Of a stretch of DNA of 64,000 nt, positions 18,736 through 28,719 are shown in pieces. Position 1 is the stretch's first letter, and each line of letters starts with the position of its first letter. The notes beneath the pieces are model-generated. The model ran no database searches and had not been told where the DNA came from. It worked only from the letters and a program-made list of their open reading frames with translations. This stretch comes from Methylovirgula sp. HY1. Its GTDB lineage: Bacteria > Pseudomonadota > Alphaproteobacteria > Rhizobiales > Beijerinckiaceae. The DNA lies in assembly GCF_019343105.1 (NCBI RefSeq), contig NZ_CP073764.1:1674001-1738000 (forward strand), read 5' to 3'. The position numbers and the translations under genes are program-made.

Positions 18736-20013
18736 ATGAGCAAGGCTTTAGAGGGTGTGCGGGTTCTGGACTTCACGCATGTGCAATCAGGCCCGACCTG
18801 CACGCAGCTGCTGGCATGGTTCGGCGCAGACGTAATCAAAGTAGAACGGCCGGGGACCGGCGATGTTACACGCGGCCAGCTGCGCGACGTACCAAACGCC
18901 GACAGTCTCTATTTCACGATGCTGAACCATAATAAGCGTTCCATCACTCTCGACACCAAGAATCCGAAAGGCAAGCAAGTCCTCGAGGCCTTGATCAAAA
19001 CCTGCGACGTCCTCGTCGAGAATTTCGCGCCCGGCGTGCTCGACCGCATGGGTTTTTCCTGGGAGCGGATCGAGGCGCTCAATCCGCGCATGATCGTCGC
19101 TTCGATCAAGGGCTTCGGCCCCGGTCCTTATGAGGACTGCAAAGTCTATGAGAATGTCGCGCAATGCGCCGGTGGCTCGGCATCAACGACCGGCTTCCGC
19201 GACGGACCGCCGCTGGTGACTGGCGCACAGATCGGCGATTCCGGAACCGGCCTGCATCTCGCACTCGGCATCGTCACAGCGCTCTATCAGCGCACCGCGA
19301 CCGGCCGCGGCCAGAGGGTCGATGTCGCCATGCAAGACAGTGTGCTCAATCTCTGCCGCGTCAAGCTGCGCGATCAGCAGCGCCTCGCACACGGCCCACT
19401 GAAGGAATATCCGCAGTATGGCGAATCCCTGCCCTTCGGCGAAGCCGTGCCGCGCGCCGGCAATGCCTCGGGCGGCGGCCAGCCAGGCTGGATCTTGAAA
19501 TGCAAAGGCTGGGAGACCGATCCCAATGCCTATATCTATTTCATCACCCAGGCGCCGGCGTGGGACAAGATTTGCAATCTGATCGGCAAGCCGGATTGGA
19601 TTACCGATCCGGACTATGCCAAGCCCGAAGCGCGGCTCAATAAATTGAGCGCCATTTTCGACACGATCGAGGAATGGACCAAGACCAAGACGAAATTCGA
19701 GGTCATGGCGCTCTGCAATCCCCTCGACATTCCTTGCGGCCCGATCCTTTCCATGAAGGAGATCGCCGAGGATCAGTCATTGCGGGCGACCGGTACCGTG
19801 GTCGAGGTCGATCATCCAGTGCGCGGCCCCTATCTCACCGTCGGCAATCCGATCAAATTGTCGGCGAGCCCGACTGAGGTCGTCCGTTCGCCTCTACTCG
19901 GCGAGCACACTGACGAAATTCTCAAACAGGTCCTCGGCCTCGGCGCCGAAGAGCTTGCCGAGGTCCGCGCCTCCGGAGCTTTGGAGCCGATCGTCAAGCA
20001 AGCGGCAGAATAA
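18736..20013 (+). CDS. Formyl-CoA:oxalate CoA-transferase paralogue, copy 2
   Basis: A 425-residue class III CoA-transferase from ATG 18736, close to copy 1 throughout. The catalytic Asp is kept ([12 protein letters not shown]). The active-site glycine loop reads NASGGGQPG, with Ser in place of the first Gly of the four found in copy 1. A two-residue gap replaces the HHY of copy 1 ([17 protein letters not shown]), and the C-terminus is longer. It may be a second formyl-CoA transferase or a variant with another donor or acceptor. Confidence 0.88.
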   Translation: MSKALEGVRVLDFTHVQSGPTCTQLLAWFGADVIKVERPGTGDVTRGQLRDVPNADSLYFTMLNHNKRSITLDTKNPKGKQVLEALIKTCDVLVENFAPGVLDRMGFSWERIEALNPRMIVASIKGFGPGPYEDCKVYENVAQCAGGSASTTGFRDGPPLVTGAQIGDSGTGLHLALGIVTALYQRTATGRGQRVDVAMQDSVLNLCRVKLRDQQRLAHGPLKEYPQYGESLPFGEAVPRAGNASGGGQPGWILKCKGWETDPNAYIYFITQAPAWDKICNLIGKPDWITDPDYAKPEARLNKLSAIFDTIEEWTKTKTKFEVMALCNPLDIPCGPILSMKEIAEDQSLRATGTVVEVDHPVRGPYLTVGNPIKLSASPTEVVRSPLLGEHTDEILKQVLGLGAEELAEVRASGALEPIVKQAAE

Positions 20014-20035
20014 CCCACTCCGATTTGGTTTTGAG

Positions 20036-20071
20036 AAAACCGGCTGCCAGCAATGGCAGCCGGTTTTTTTT
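20036..20071 (+). terminator. Rho-independent terminator of frc copy 2
   Basis: A stem of at least nine GC-rich pairs (CGGCTGCCA/TGGCAGCCG), extended by flanking A-T pairs, is followed by eight T. It lies 23 nt after the stop. Confidence 0.9.
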
Positions 20072-20169
20072 GTGCGGTTCACAGACCTGAATTTGGCGCT
20101 TTTCACAGATGCTACTTCTTGCGCAATGCAAAAACGGCATGGAACCATTGCCAAAATCATTCTTTCATT

Positions 20170-20186
20170 TGGAATATTGTATGCCA
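20170..20186. promoter_or_regulatory. GntR-type operator, site 3
   Basis: TGGAAT-ATTGT-ATGCCA fits the 6-5-6 palindrome pattern with one mismatch. It lies 52 bp before the micro-ORF at 20238. Confidence 0.5.
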
Positions 20187-20237
20187 TATTCAAATAATAA
20201 AACGATAGATAAGCCCTATGCATTGGAGAGATAGATG

Positions 20238-20375
20238 ATGGCTAAAATCGCTTTGCTTGCAGCTCGTCCCTCCCGCGGCTTCTTTGAGCGACTGTTCAAC
20301 GCCTTTGCATCCTTTCTCGATCGCACGGCCGCGATCGCCATTCACAACGGCGACTTGCCCCATTTGGGGCTGTGA
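20238..20375 (+). CDS. 45-residue micro-protein inside the oxalate island
   Basis: A 45-residue open frame starting MAKIALLAARPSRGFF and ending NGDLPHLGL, preceded by GGAGAG (another ATG lies directly before it). It is basic and amphipathic with no membrane segment. It has its own operator-like site upstream (20170) and an independent terminator downstream (20483-20515), which argues for a real transcript. I do not recognise the family; the size and C-terminal GDLPHLGL recall DUF1127-like small proteins, but that is only an impression. Confidence 0.55.
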   Translation: MAKIALLAARPSRGFFERLFNAFASFLDRTAAIAIHNGDLPHLGL

Positions 20376-20482
20376 AACCGCTTCCACAAAGCAAGTGACT
20401 ATGCCGCTTACGAGCCGAGCGCCTTTATGAAGCAATATAGAAATAAACTATAGTAAGATCCGTTTCTACGATAGGTGCTCCA

Positions 20483-20515
20483 AATAAAAGCCCCGGCTCT
20501 TCCGGGGCTTTTATT
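20483..20515 (+). terminator. Rho-independent terminator after the micro-ORF
   Basis: Near-perfect stem AGCCCCGG/CCGGGGCT with flanking AATAAA/TTTATT pairs and a five-base loop. It separates the micro-ORF from the transporter gene. Confidence 0.85.
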
Positions 20516-20614
20516 GCATTGCAATAGGGAGCAGCCCGAGCAGAGCAAAACCAGAGATGCCTATGGAATTGGCACTGGACAGGGAAGTCATGAGGTTTTA
20601 TGAATGATGAATTA

Positions 20615-20631
20615 TGGTATACCAAATACTT
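20615..20631. promoter_or_regulatory. GntR-type operator, site 4
   Basis: TGGTAT-ACCAA-ATACTT fits the pattern with two mismatches in the right half. It also contains the compact palindrome TGGTATACCA. It lies 172 bp before the first transporter. Further TGGTAT half sites are at 20651 and 20732. Confidence 0.45.
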
Positions 20632-20786
20632 AAATACAGAACACTTTACATGGTATAAAAAGCCTGCTGCTGAAGCTCCGCAGAGCGCGTTGCATGCCTT
20701 TATTCGAAATACCCTAGTTAACGCTGGGATTTGGTATAAAAAGCGCTCACCAATGAAGCGCTCATGCCAATGGGAGGACCACCCTA

Positions 20787-22097
20787 ATGAGCATCGGATC
20801 GTCCGCGAGACCCGCGGCATTCCCCACCGACACGCAAATTCTGGGATACAGCCGGTGGATTGTCTTCGCTGCCGCTTTCCTAGCGATGGGCGTCATCAGC
20901 CCCTATGAATACGCATGGAGTTCGATGGCTCAGCACATCGGCGGGCTCTATCATTGGTCCTCGACACAGATTGGGTGGATGTTCACCCTCTTCGTCATTT
21001 TCGAATCCGTGGGCACTTTGCCGGGCGGCATATTGCGGGACAAGTTCGGCCCCCGTAACGTGATGATCGTCGCGGGCTTGATCGGCGGCCTTGGTATCTA
21101 TGCCACTTCGCTGGGCCCAGACTATGCGATGGTCCTCGTCTTGTGGTGCATCGGCAGCTTCTTCGCCGGCTTCATCTACAATGCCGCTGTGACGACGGCG
21201 AACAAATGGTTTCCCGATAAGCGCGGCCTGACAGCCGGCCTTATCGCCGGCGCCTTCTCTTGGGGTTCGCTGCCCTTCATCTTTCCGATCCGCGCCATTT
21301 CCAAGACGGCACCGGACTCGGTGTTCTTTCATGTCATCTATCTGATGGCTGCGATCATCGGCGGCGTCAGCATTATCGCGGCCTTTTTCATGAAGGATCC
21401 GCCGGCCGGTTGGCGTCCCGCCGATTGGGTGCCGAAGGCCGCCACGAAACGGCCGAGCGAGCATCAGTTCACGCTGAAGGAAGCACTCTCGACCTGGCAG
21501 ATGTGGGTGCTGGTCATCTCCTTCATCCTGATCTCCAGCGCTGGTCTCGCCGGCGTCAGCAAGATCGTCAAATATTCGAACAGCTTCCATTTCGCGGCGG
21601 CGGCAGCCACGGCGGCGGCCGGCGGCATCGCCATTGCCAATGGCATCGGCCGGGTGGTTTTGGGCGCCATGTCGGAACGTATCGGCCGGGAAAACGCGAT
21701 GATCGCGAGTTACGTGCTGACCGGCGTGTTCTTGTTCCTGACGATGGCCGCGGGCGCGGCGCATAGCGAATATATGTTCGTCGTCTGCGCGATCCTGGCA
21801 ATCTTCTTCTGGGGACCTCTGTTCTCGCTTTTCCCGACCGTGATCGGGCACTACTATGGCGACGTGGCGGCGGGATCGAATTATGGTCTGCTTTATGCCG
21901 TCGCCAAAGGATCTGGCGGCCTTTACGGCGGTGTCCTCTCAGCCATCCTGATCAAGCAGCACGGCTATCAGTTCTCGGTGGGCGTTGCAGCAGTGATGGC
22001 GATCGTTGCAGGCTTGCTCATTATCCCCTTGAAGGGCAATGCGCCGGTCGCCAAAAAAGTCGCGGCCTACAAGGCCCGAGAAGCGGCTGCCGAATAG
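20787..22097 (+). CDS. oxlT: Oxalate/formate antiporter (MFS), copy 1
   Basis: A 436-residue major facilitator with about 12 membrane segments, resembling OxlT of Oxalobacter, which swaps external oxalate for internal formate. The N-terminal half has SSMAQHIGGLYHWSSTQIGWMF and the MFS loop motif GGILRDKFGPRN. The ATG follows GGGAGGACC. It is the first of two related transporters in the island. Specificity rests on the neighbouring oxc and frc genes; other monocarboxylates are possible. Confidence 0.85.
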   Translation: MSIGSSARPAAFPTDTQILGYSRWIVFAAAFLAMGVISPYEYAWSSMAQHIGGLYHWSSTQIGWMFTLFVIFESVGTLPGGILRDKFGPRNVMIVAGLIGGLGIYATSLGPDYAMVLVLWCIGSFFAGFIYNAAVTTANKWFPDKRGLTAGLIAGAFSWGSLPFIFPIRAISKTAPDSVFFHVIYLMAAIIGGVSIIAAFFMKDPPAGWRPADWVPKAATKRPSEHQFTLKEALSTWQMWVLVISFILISSAGLAGVSKIVKYSNSFHFAAAAATAAAGGIAIANGIGRVVLGAMSERIGRENAMIASYVLTGVFLFLTMAAGAAHSEYMFVVCAILAIFFWGPLFSLFPTVIGHYYGDVAAGSNYGLLYAVAKGSGGLYGGVLSAILIKQHGYQFSVGVAAVMAIVAGLLIIPLKGNAPVAKKVAAYKAREAAAE

Positions 22098-22420
22098 AAC
22101 GCAGCGGCTTGGAATAATTGCGCCGTGGCCGGTGTTGGATAGGCAGAGCCCGCCAAACCGGCACGGCGCAAAAAAGAACGCGCAATTTTGGTGGTTCCGG
22201 CCGCAGTGCCGCTCGGGAGCAGGTCCGTGCGACCATCTTTGTCGAAGCGGCGAACTTTTCTTTCGGTCATTCATCATTGTAGGCGCCGCGATCATCGCGC
22301 TTCCATGACCGAGACAAAACGGCCCCCTCCAAAAAATAGAACGTGCTTCAAGACTGGGAACGCTGATCGGATTCTGGACCCGGATCTGTCTGAGGAAAGT
22401 CTTTACGCCCGAACCATCTC

Positions 22421-22437
22421 TGGTATCTTGCATACAA
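22421..22437. promoter_or_regulatory. GntR-type operator, site 5
   Basis: TGGTAT-CTTGC-ATACAA fits the 6-5-6 pattern with one mismatch and lies 35 bp upstream, centre to centre, of site 6. Confidence 0.5.
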
Positions 22438-22455
22438 AATTATGCGTCTTTAAAA

Positions 22456-22474
22456 TTGGTATATTTGATACCAA
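22456..22474. promoter_or_regulatory. GntR-type operator, site 6
   Basis: TTGGTAT-ATTTG-ATACCAA is a perfect palindrome with 7-bp arms, 55 bp before the second transporter. It is the best copy of the motif. The remainder of 22098-22528 has no supported gene. Confidence 0.7.
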
Positions 22475-22528
22475 TAGACCGCGTTTTTGCTCGTCACCAT
22501 GCCGAGCGAATATGTCTGGGAGGAAGCA

Positions 22529-23842
22529 ATGAGCGATAATAATCCGGGAGGGAAGCTCCCGACAGATGGCGCGAACGTCCGCTGGATCCAACTCGCCATG
22601 GGCGTCGTCTGCATGGCGATGATCGCCAATCTGCAATATGGCTGGACGCTTTTCGTCGATCCGATCAATACGAAATATCATTGGGGTCGCCCGGCCATTC
22701 AGGCTGCTTTCACCTTTTTTGTCGTGACCGAAACTTGGCTCGTTCCGGTCGAAGCCTGGTTCGTCGACAAATATGGGCCGCGGCTGATGGTGAGTTTTGG
22801 CGGCATCATGATTGGTCTCGCCTGGGTTTTGAACTCAATGGCGAGTTCGCTCGTCGTGCTTTATCTCGCAGCCGTTCTCGCTGGCATTGGTGCCGGTTCG
22901 GTCTACGGAACCTGCGTCGGCAATGCGCTCAAATGGTTCCCTGATCGGCGCGGATTGGCCGCAGGCGCAACCGCCGCGGGTTTTGGCGCCGGTGCGGCGG
23001 TCACCGTCATCCCGATCGCAAAGATGATCGCGGCGCATGGCTATCAGCATGCCTTCTTCACCTTCGGCATCGGCCAGGGTGTCATCGTGCTCATCCTGGC
23101 GCAGTTCCTACGCAAGCCGCATCACAGCTTTGCGCCGGTCAAGAAAGTCCTCAAATTCGTGCAGAGCAAAGGCGACTTTGCGCCTTCACAGACGCTGCGG
23201 CAGCCGGTGTTTTGGATGCTTTATCTGGCCTTTGTCATGGTGGCCGCGGGCGGCTTGATGGCGGCGGCCCAGATCGGCCCGATCGCGCATGATTACAAGA
23301 TCGCCAAAATACCGGTCAGCTTCGGCGGCATCACGCTGGCGGCGCTGACTTTCGCAATCTCGCTCGATCGTGTTTTCGATGGCTTCGGCCGACCGATGTT
23401 CGGCTATATCTCGGATAATATCGGCCGCGAAAACACCATGGCGCTCGCCTTTTCGATCGGCGCGGCCTCGCTGCTGACGATCAGCGCCTATGGCCACAAT
23501 CCGATTGTGTTCGTTATCGCCACAGCGCTCTATTTCGGCGTTTTCGGCGAAATCTACAGCCTGTTTCCGGCAACTTGCGGCGACACTTTCGGCTCTAAAT
23601 ATGCCACGACCAATACCGGCATGCTTTATACCGCCAAGGGCACGGCCTCGCTTCTCGTCCCATTGGCGAGCGTCCTCGCCGCGAAATCCGGCTGGTCGGC
23701 CGTGTTCGTTGTCGCCGTCAGCCTCAATGTCACGGCGGCGCTGCTCGCGCTCTTCGCGATCAAGCCCATGCGCCACGCCATGATGCTGCGCACACATCCG
23801 ACGCCGAACCCGCCGTTGGAAGCGACGAAAACCGTCGCCTGA
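22529..23842 (+). CDS. Oxalate/formate antiporter (MFS), copy 2
   Basis: From ATG 22529, preceded by GGGAGGAAG, the protein has 437 residues and about 12 membrane segments. It matches the OxlT type of MFS: the early NLQYGWTLFVDPI block, the loop VDKYGPRLM, and the second-half FGYISDNIGREN. It is a homologue, not a near-identical copy, of the first transporter, so the pair may differ in substrate or direction (uptake of oxalate or export of formate). Preceded by two operator sites and followed by a strong hairpin. Confidence 0.85.
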   Translation: MSDNNPGGKLPTDGANVRWIQLAMGVVCMAMIANLQYGWTLFVDPINTKYHWGRPAIQAAFTFFVVTETWLVPVEAWFVDKYGPRLMVSFGGIMIGLAWVLNSMASSLVVLYLAAVLAGIGAGSVYGTCVGNALKWFPDRRGLAAGATAAGFGAGAAVTVIPIAKMIAAHGYQHAFFTFGIGQGVIVLILAQFLRKPHHSFAPVKKVLKFVQSKGDFAPSQTLRQPVFWMLYLAFVMVAAGGLMAAAQIGPIAHDYKIAKIPVSFGGITLAALTFAISLDRVFDGFGRPMFGYISDNIGRENTMALAFSIGAASLLTISAYGHNPIVFVIATALYFGVFGEIYSLFPATCGDTFGSKYATTNTGMLYTAKGTASLLVPLASVLAAKSGWSAVFVVAVSLNVTAALLALFAIKPMRHAMMLRTHPTPNPPLEATKTVA

Positions 23843-23861
23843 CCCTCGGCCGAGGCCCCAT

Positions 23862-23892
23862 AATGAGGCGCGCATCGGCGCGCCTCATTTCT
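23862..23892 (+). terminator. Hairpin terminator closing the oxalate island
   Basis: A perfect 12-bp stem AATGAGGCGCGC/GCGCGCCTCATT with loop ATCG, followed by TT, lies 19 nt after the second transporter. Confidence 0.75.
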
Positions 23893-23984
23893 ATGTGCCG
23901 ACAGTGCACCGCACAGCATGAAATTCATTTGACCAACCTTCGCGGTTCGGCCTATTGGCATCCGTTATACAACTGGGGGTTTCC

Positions 23985-25181
23985 TTGAATATTCATGAAT
24001 TTCAAGCCAAAGCGACGCTTGCCACCTTCAAAGCGCCGGTAGCGCCCGGATTTCCGCCTTCGACGACGGCGGAAGCCCGTGCCGCGGCAGAGCGCTTGCC
24101 TGGCCCCGTCTATGTTGTGAAGTCGCAGATTCATGCGGGGGGTCGCGGCAAGGGTCGGTTCAAGGAGGCGTCGGCGGGCACTGGCGGCGGGGTCCGTGTG
24201 GCGCGCTCGGCGGAAGAGGTCGTGGCCCATGCCGAGCAGATGCTCGGGCAGACTTTGGTGACGGTGCAGACCGGGCCATCGGGGCGCAAGGTGAGCCGGC
24301 TTTATATCGAGGCCGGTTCGGCGATCGAGAAGGAGTTCTATCTTTCGCTTCTGGTCGATCGGGCGAGCGGCCGGGTCGCCTTCGTGGTCTCGACCGAGGG
24401 CGGTGTCGAGATCGAGGAGGTCGCGCATCGGAGCCCGGAGAAGATCGTGACGTTTTCGGTCGATCCGGCAACCGGCGTCATGCCGCATCACGGCCGCGCC
24501 ATGGCCAAGGCTTTGGGGCTTTCCGGCGATCTCGCCAAACAGGCGGAAAAGCTGGCGGCCGGCCTCTATGCCGCGTTTCTCGAAAAAGACATGGCGATGC
24601 TCGAGATCAATCCTCTGATCGTCTCCAAGGACGGGCATTTGCGCTGCCTCGACGCGAAAGTGACGTTCGACGCCAATGCGCTGTTCAAACATCCCGACAT
24701 CGTCGCCTTGCGCGACGAGGCGGAGGAGGACGTCAAAGAGATCGAGGCGTCGAAATATGATCTGTCCTATATCGCGCTCGACGGCACGATCGGCTGCATG
24801 GTGAACGGCGCCGGGCTCGCCATGGCGACGATGGACATCATCAAGCTCTATGGCGCCGAGCCGGCGAATTTTCTCGATGTCGGCGGCGGCGCAACGAAGG
24901 AGAAAGTGGCCGCGGCGTTCAAGATCATCACCTCGGACAAGAACGTCAAAGGCATTCTGGTCAACATCTTCGGCGGCATCATGAAATGCGACGTGATCGC
25001 CGAAGGCGTCATCGCCGCGGTGAAGGAGGTCGGTCTCGAGGTGCCTCTGGTGGTGCGTCTTGAAGGCACCAATGTCGATCTCGGCAAGGCGATCATCGCC
25101 GACTCCGGTCTCGACGTGATCGCCGCGGACGATCTCGACGATGCCGCGCAAAAGATCGTTGCCGCAGTGAAAAAGGCCTGA
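23985..25181 (+). CDS. sucC: Succinyl-CoA ligase (ADP-forming) beta subunit
   Basis: An ATP-grasp subunit of 398 residues that couples succinyl-CoA to succinate and ATP. Homology starts at a TTG at 23985 (NIHEFQAK), preceded by GGGGG. The ATP-binding part has [12 protein letters not shown] and the C-terminal ligase domain has GGGATKEKV and [11 protein letters not shown]. It overlaps nothing and is 5 nt before sucD. Unlike the common alphaproteobacterial order, mdh and sucAB are not adjacent. Malate-CoA ligase MtkA is related, but the FGGIMKCD block favours SucC. Confidence 0.87.
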   Translation: MNIHEFQAKATLATFKAPVAPGFPPSTTAEARAAAERLPGPVYVVKSQIHAGGRGKGRFKEASAGTGGGVRVARSAEEVVAHAEQMLGQTLVTVQTGPSGRKVSRLYIEAGSAIEKEFYLSLLVDRASGRVAFVVSTEGGVEIEEVAHRSPEKIVTFSVDPATGVMPHHGRAMAKALGLSGDLAKQAEKLAAGLYAAFLEKDMAMLEINPLIVSKDGHLRCLDAKVTFDANALFKHPDIVALRDEAEEDVKEIEASKYDLSYIALDGTIGCMVNGAGLAMATMDIIKLYGAEPANFLDVGGGATKEKVAAAFKIITSDKNVKGILVNIFGGIMKCDVIAEGVIAAVKEVGLEVPLVVRLEGTNVDLGKAIIADSGLDVIAADDLDDAAQKIVAAVKKA

Positions 25182-25186
25182 GACGA

Positions 25187-26060
<874 letters not shown>

Positions 26061-26071
<11 letters not shown>

Positions 26072-26711
26072 GAAAAGGCGCGGCAGCGCGTAGACGCGCC
26101 GCACCTTGCTTCACCCGCGCCGACAAGAGATGCCGCGCCTGTTCGCGTGCGGCAATCTTCGCATCCGCCATGAAATTGAGCTGGATCGCGCGCCTTTCGC
26201 CGACATGAGGCAAATGCCCGTGCCAGGATCTGTCGCTGCGCTGAAAAACCAGCAAAGTGCCACCGAGCGGCGGCACTTCGACGACCGGCGCATCGAGCGT
26301 TTCGGGCGAGCGCAACAAGCGCAAGCGGCCGGCTTTGCTCGGCCATTCCTCGTTGAGGTAGAGCAGCAAAGTTACGAGCTTGGATTTCGTATCGGTATGC
26401 ACGCCGCCATCGCGCGCGCGCACTTGGCCGCGCGCCGTCCAAACGAGAGGACGACCGGTGAGATCGATCGCAAATTTCTCTTCGATCGCTTGGCGTAGCC
26501 AAGGCGCCGCGAGCTCATCGACCAGTCCAGCGAAATGTCCCCCGAGTTTCAAAGCCGCGGGCGGAAATGCACCCGGCCCCGGCAAGCGCGGAAAATCAGC
26601 GGCGATCCGCGCGACATTCTCCATCGAAACAAACTGCGGCACGACGAGATGTGGAAACGGATCATTCGCGAGCGGCGTCGCATCAAAAGCCGCCGGGTCG
26701 AGATAGATCAT
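26061..26711 (-). CDS. 2OG-Fe(II) dioxygenase-like protein
   Basis: From the ATG at 26711 (MIYLDPAAF) the protein has 216 residues. It has the double-stranded beta-helix iron triad: H-x-D in [10 protein letters not shown] at about residues 107-116 and the distal His in WHGHLP near residue 165, followed by Arg in GERRAIQ for 2-oxoglutarate. Related bacterial proteins hydroxylate small molecules or protein side chains; the substrate here is unknown. It overlaps the 3' end of sucD tail to tail. Confidence 0.75.
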
Positions 26712-26900
26712 GTCAACCCTCGCCTTACCCAACAGGTGTGAGACAAGTCGCGAGCTTGGATCGGCCCATCGGAAGCTCGCCGCAGCGCTCTTTACGAGCA
26801 AGTTTAGCTATTTTTTCTTGGCGAAATCGATCGTCCATGAGAACCTTAATTTCTCGTTAAGGAGCGCGGTCGCGTCATCGGGCCGAGAAAATGATTTGTC

Positions 26901-27719
26901 GTGCGTATCCGACGATCTCTTTTCATCATGCCGCTCGTTGGCGCCACTTTAGCGATTGCCGTCGCATCGGCCAAAGCAGGCGCCTTTTTGGCTCCGCCCG
27001 GACATGGCGAAATCATCACAGCGACGAGCTTTTCCGACACGACGCGGGCCTTCGATGACAATGGCCGGCTTCTGCCGGTGCCAACCTACCAAAAATTCGC
27101 GCTTGGCACTTATGTGGAATATGGGCTGACCGACGCAATCACGCTCGTCGCAGAGCCCGGCGTCGATCTCGTCCATCAACCCACACCGCAGATGCCGCCC
27201 CCGGTCGCGGCAGGCACCGATTTTGGCGCGCGTGTCGGGCTCGTGAATTTTGGCGACACGATTCTTTCGCTACAAGGCTTGGCTCACATACCTTTCGCAG
27301 CCGCATCACATCAGGCGGCACTTTTCGATCAGGAACGCGCCTCAGCGGTCGATCTGCGGCTTTTGCTCGGCCACGGTTTCGCGATCGGCACCATGCCAGG
27401 CTTCCTCGATGTCGAAACCAGCCACACCTGGCAAGGGGATGGCCTGCCTGACGAATGGCATGCCGACATCACTGTCGGCCTGCGGCCGCAACCGCGACTT
27501 CTCATCATGCTGGCGAGCTTCATGACTGTGGCTGGTCATCCATCCGCGGCCTACGCCACCTGGACCAGTTCTTATTGGTCCTGGCTCAAATTGCAGCCGA
27601 GCCTCGTCTATGATTTGACGCTGCAGTGGTCCATCGAACTCGGCTTCTTCGCTACGATCATCGGCCAGGATGCTGGCCGCGAACTCGGCCCTATGACAGC
27701 ATTCTGGTACCGCTTTTAA
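26901..27719 (+). CDS. Exported protein, probable outer-membrane beta-barrel
   Basis: A 272-residue protein with a signal peptide (MPLVGATLAIAVASAKAGA). The mature part is rich in alternating hydrophobic/polar strands and aromatic residues and ends with Phe (GPMTAFWYRF), as outer-membrane barrels do. Several strands end in aromatic pairs, e.g. YSWLKLQPSLVYDLTL-like segments. No named family is recognised. It converges on the DUF1097 gene. Confidence 0.6.
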   Translation: MRIRRSLFIMPLVGATLAIAVASAKAGAFLAPPGHGEIITATSFSDTTRAFDDNGRLLPVPTYQKFALGTYVEYGLTDAITLVAEPGVDLVHQPTPQMPPPVAAGTDFGARVGLVNFGDTILSLQGLAHIPFAAASHQAALFDQERASAVDLRLLLGHGFAIGTMPGFLDVETSHTWQGDGLPDEWHADITVGLRPQPRLLIMLASFMTVAGHPSAAYATWTSSYWSWLKLQPSLVYDLTLQWSIELGFFATIIGQDAGRELGPMTAFWYRF

Positions 27720-27797
27720 ACTGAACAGATCGCAGCAGCCCTGCATCGCACGCCACCGTCCGACGCAGGGCAGCACAGTCGCCAATATTAGTCGGCG

Positions 27798-28328
27798 TCA
27801 GGCCTTTTGCCTATCCGCGAGTTTCCTACCAGCGAGGGCGTTGGAGGCTTGGCCCGACGCATAGCCGAACAAAGCCCCCAGCACGAGAGAGATGATTAAC
27901 AGCACGAGCGGATTGGCGGCAGAGGATGCCGTCAGATCGCCGGTCGCGCCTTTTGACAGCGTGTAACCGACCAGCGCCGCGAAGCCATAGACGTTGGCAG
28001 GGACGACCGACAAGAGATCGACCGACGCGACGATGACCAGAAAGAAGACGAAGAAACCAACGACGAGTGCCGGCCAGACCGTGCCCAACGCCGGCACAGG
28101 AACTTTGACGATGACCAAGAGCGCGATCCACCCGAGGATCGCGCCATAAATGGTGCCGACGATGGTCTTCGCGAGCGCTTTGGTATCGCCGCCGCTGTGA
28201 AAGAAGCATCCCCAAGCGATGAACCCGGCCCAGACCAGCGCATAACCGCTCAACGGCCCCAGTGCGATAAAGGCCCAAATCGCGCCGAGGACGGCGATGC
28301 TGACGGATAATGCCATGAGTTGCGACAT
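27798..28328 (-). CDS. DUF1097 family membrane protein
   Basis: A 176-residue inner-membrane protein with five or six hydrophobic helices. The stretch GFIAWGCFFHSGGD and the following KTIVGTIYGAILGWIAL are characteristic of DUF1097 as I remember it. Start ATG follows GGGGGAAATC. Function of the family is unknown; members sometimes sit near transport or urea-related genes, but nothing here supports a role. Confidence 0.75.
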   Translation of the reverse strand: MSQLMALSVSIAVLGAIWAFIALGPLSGYALVWAGFIAWGCFFHSGGDTKALAKTIVGTIYGAILGWIALLVIVKVPVPALGTVWPALVVGFFVFFLVIVASVDLLSVVPANVYGFAALVGYTLSKGATGDLTASSAANPLVLLIISLVLGALFGYASGQASNALAGRKLADRQKA

Positions 28329-28719
28329 GATTTCCCCCCAGAAAATTCATCGAATTGTTGTTTTGGAGCGCCGCCGCCGGGCAAAAAAGCGATTCGCTTG
28401 CGTTCCGGAAGTAAGCTCCGCCTTGCTTCTATCATGCTAAAGTTAGAGCGACCATAGGCCGCATGCGTCAAAAAACAGCAATTCTCGAAGGGCCGGCCGG
28501 CGAAGGCGCTTGCGCTGGTCCGGTCAAGGCTGTGCTCTCGAATTGATCGACACGCCTTCATTTCATGCTAGCCTTTTGTTCCGACGCATTGGCGCCTGCG
28601 CCGCGGCGGAGGCCTCCGGCATGGGCGCCGGCCTTCCGTCAGACGCGCGCGCATTCAAGTGCGAAACTCAACGATCCGCGCACCGTCCAAAAATGCGCGC
28701 AAGCACTGGCCCCAGATCC
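28329..28719. other. Intergenic region between DUF1097 and mobA
   Basis: About 390 bases between divergent genes. An in-frame extension of mobA runs back to 28510, but its sequence (RRIGACAAAEASGMGAGL) does not look like the MobA family. Promoters for both genes are expected here; I see no other feature. Confidence 0.4.

Noticed and set aside
16824-18839. Long minus-strand open frame (about 670 codons) opposite frc copy 1
   Set aside because: It is antisense to a certain gene, Arg/His/Asp-rich in the way of GC-rich shadow frames, and matches no family.
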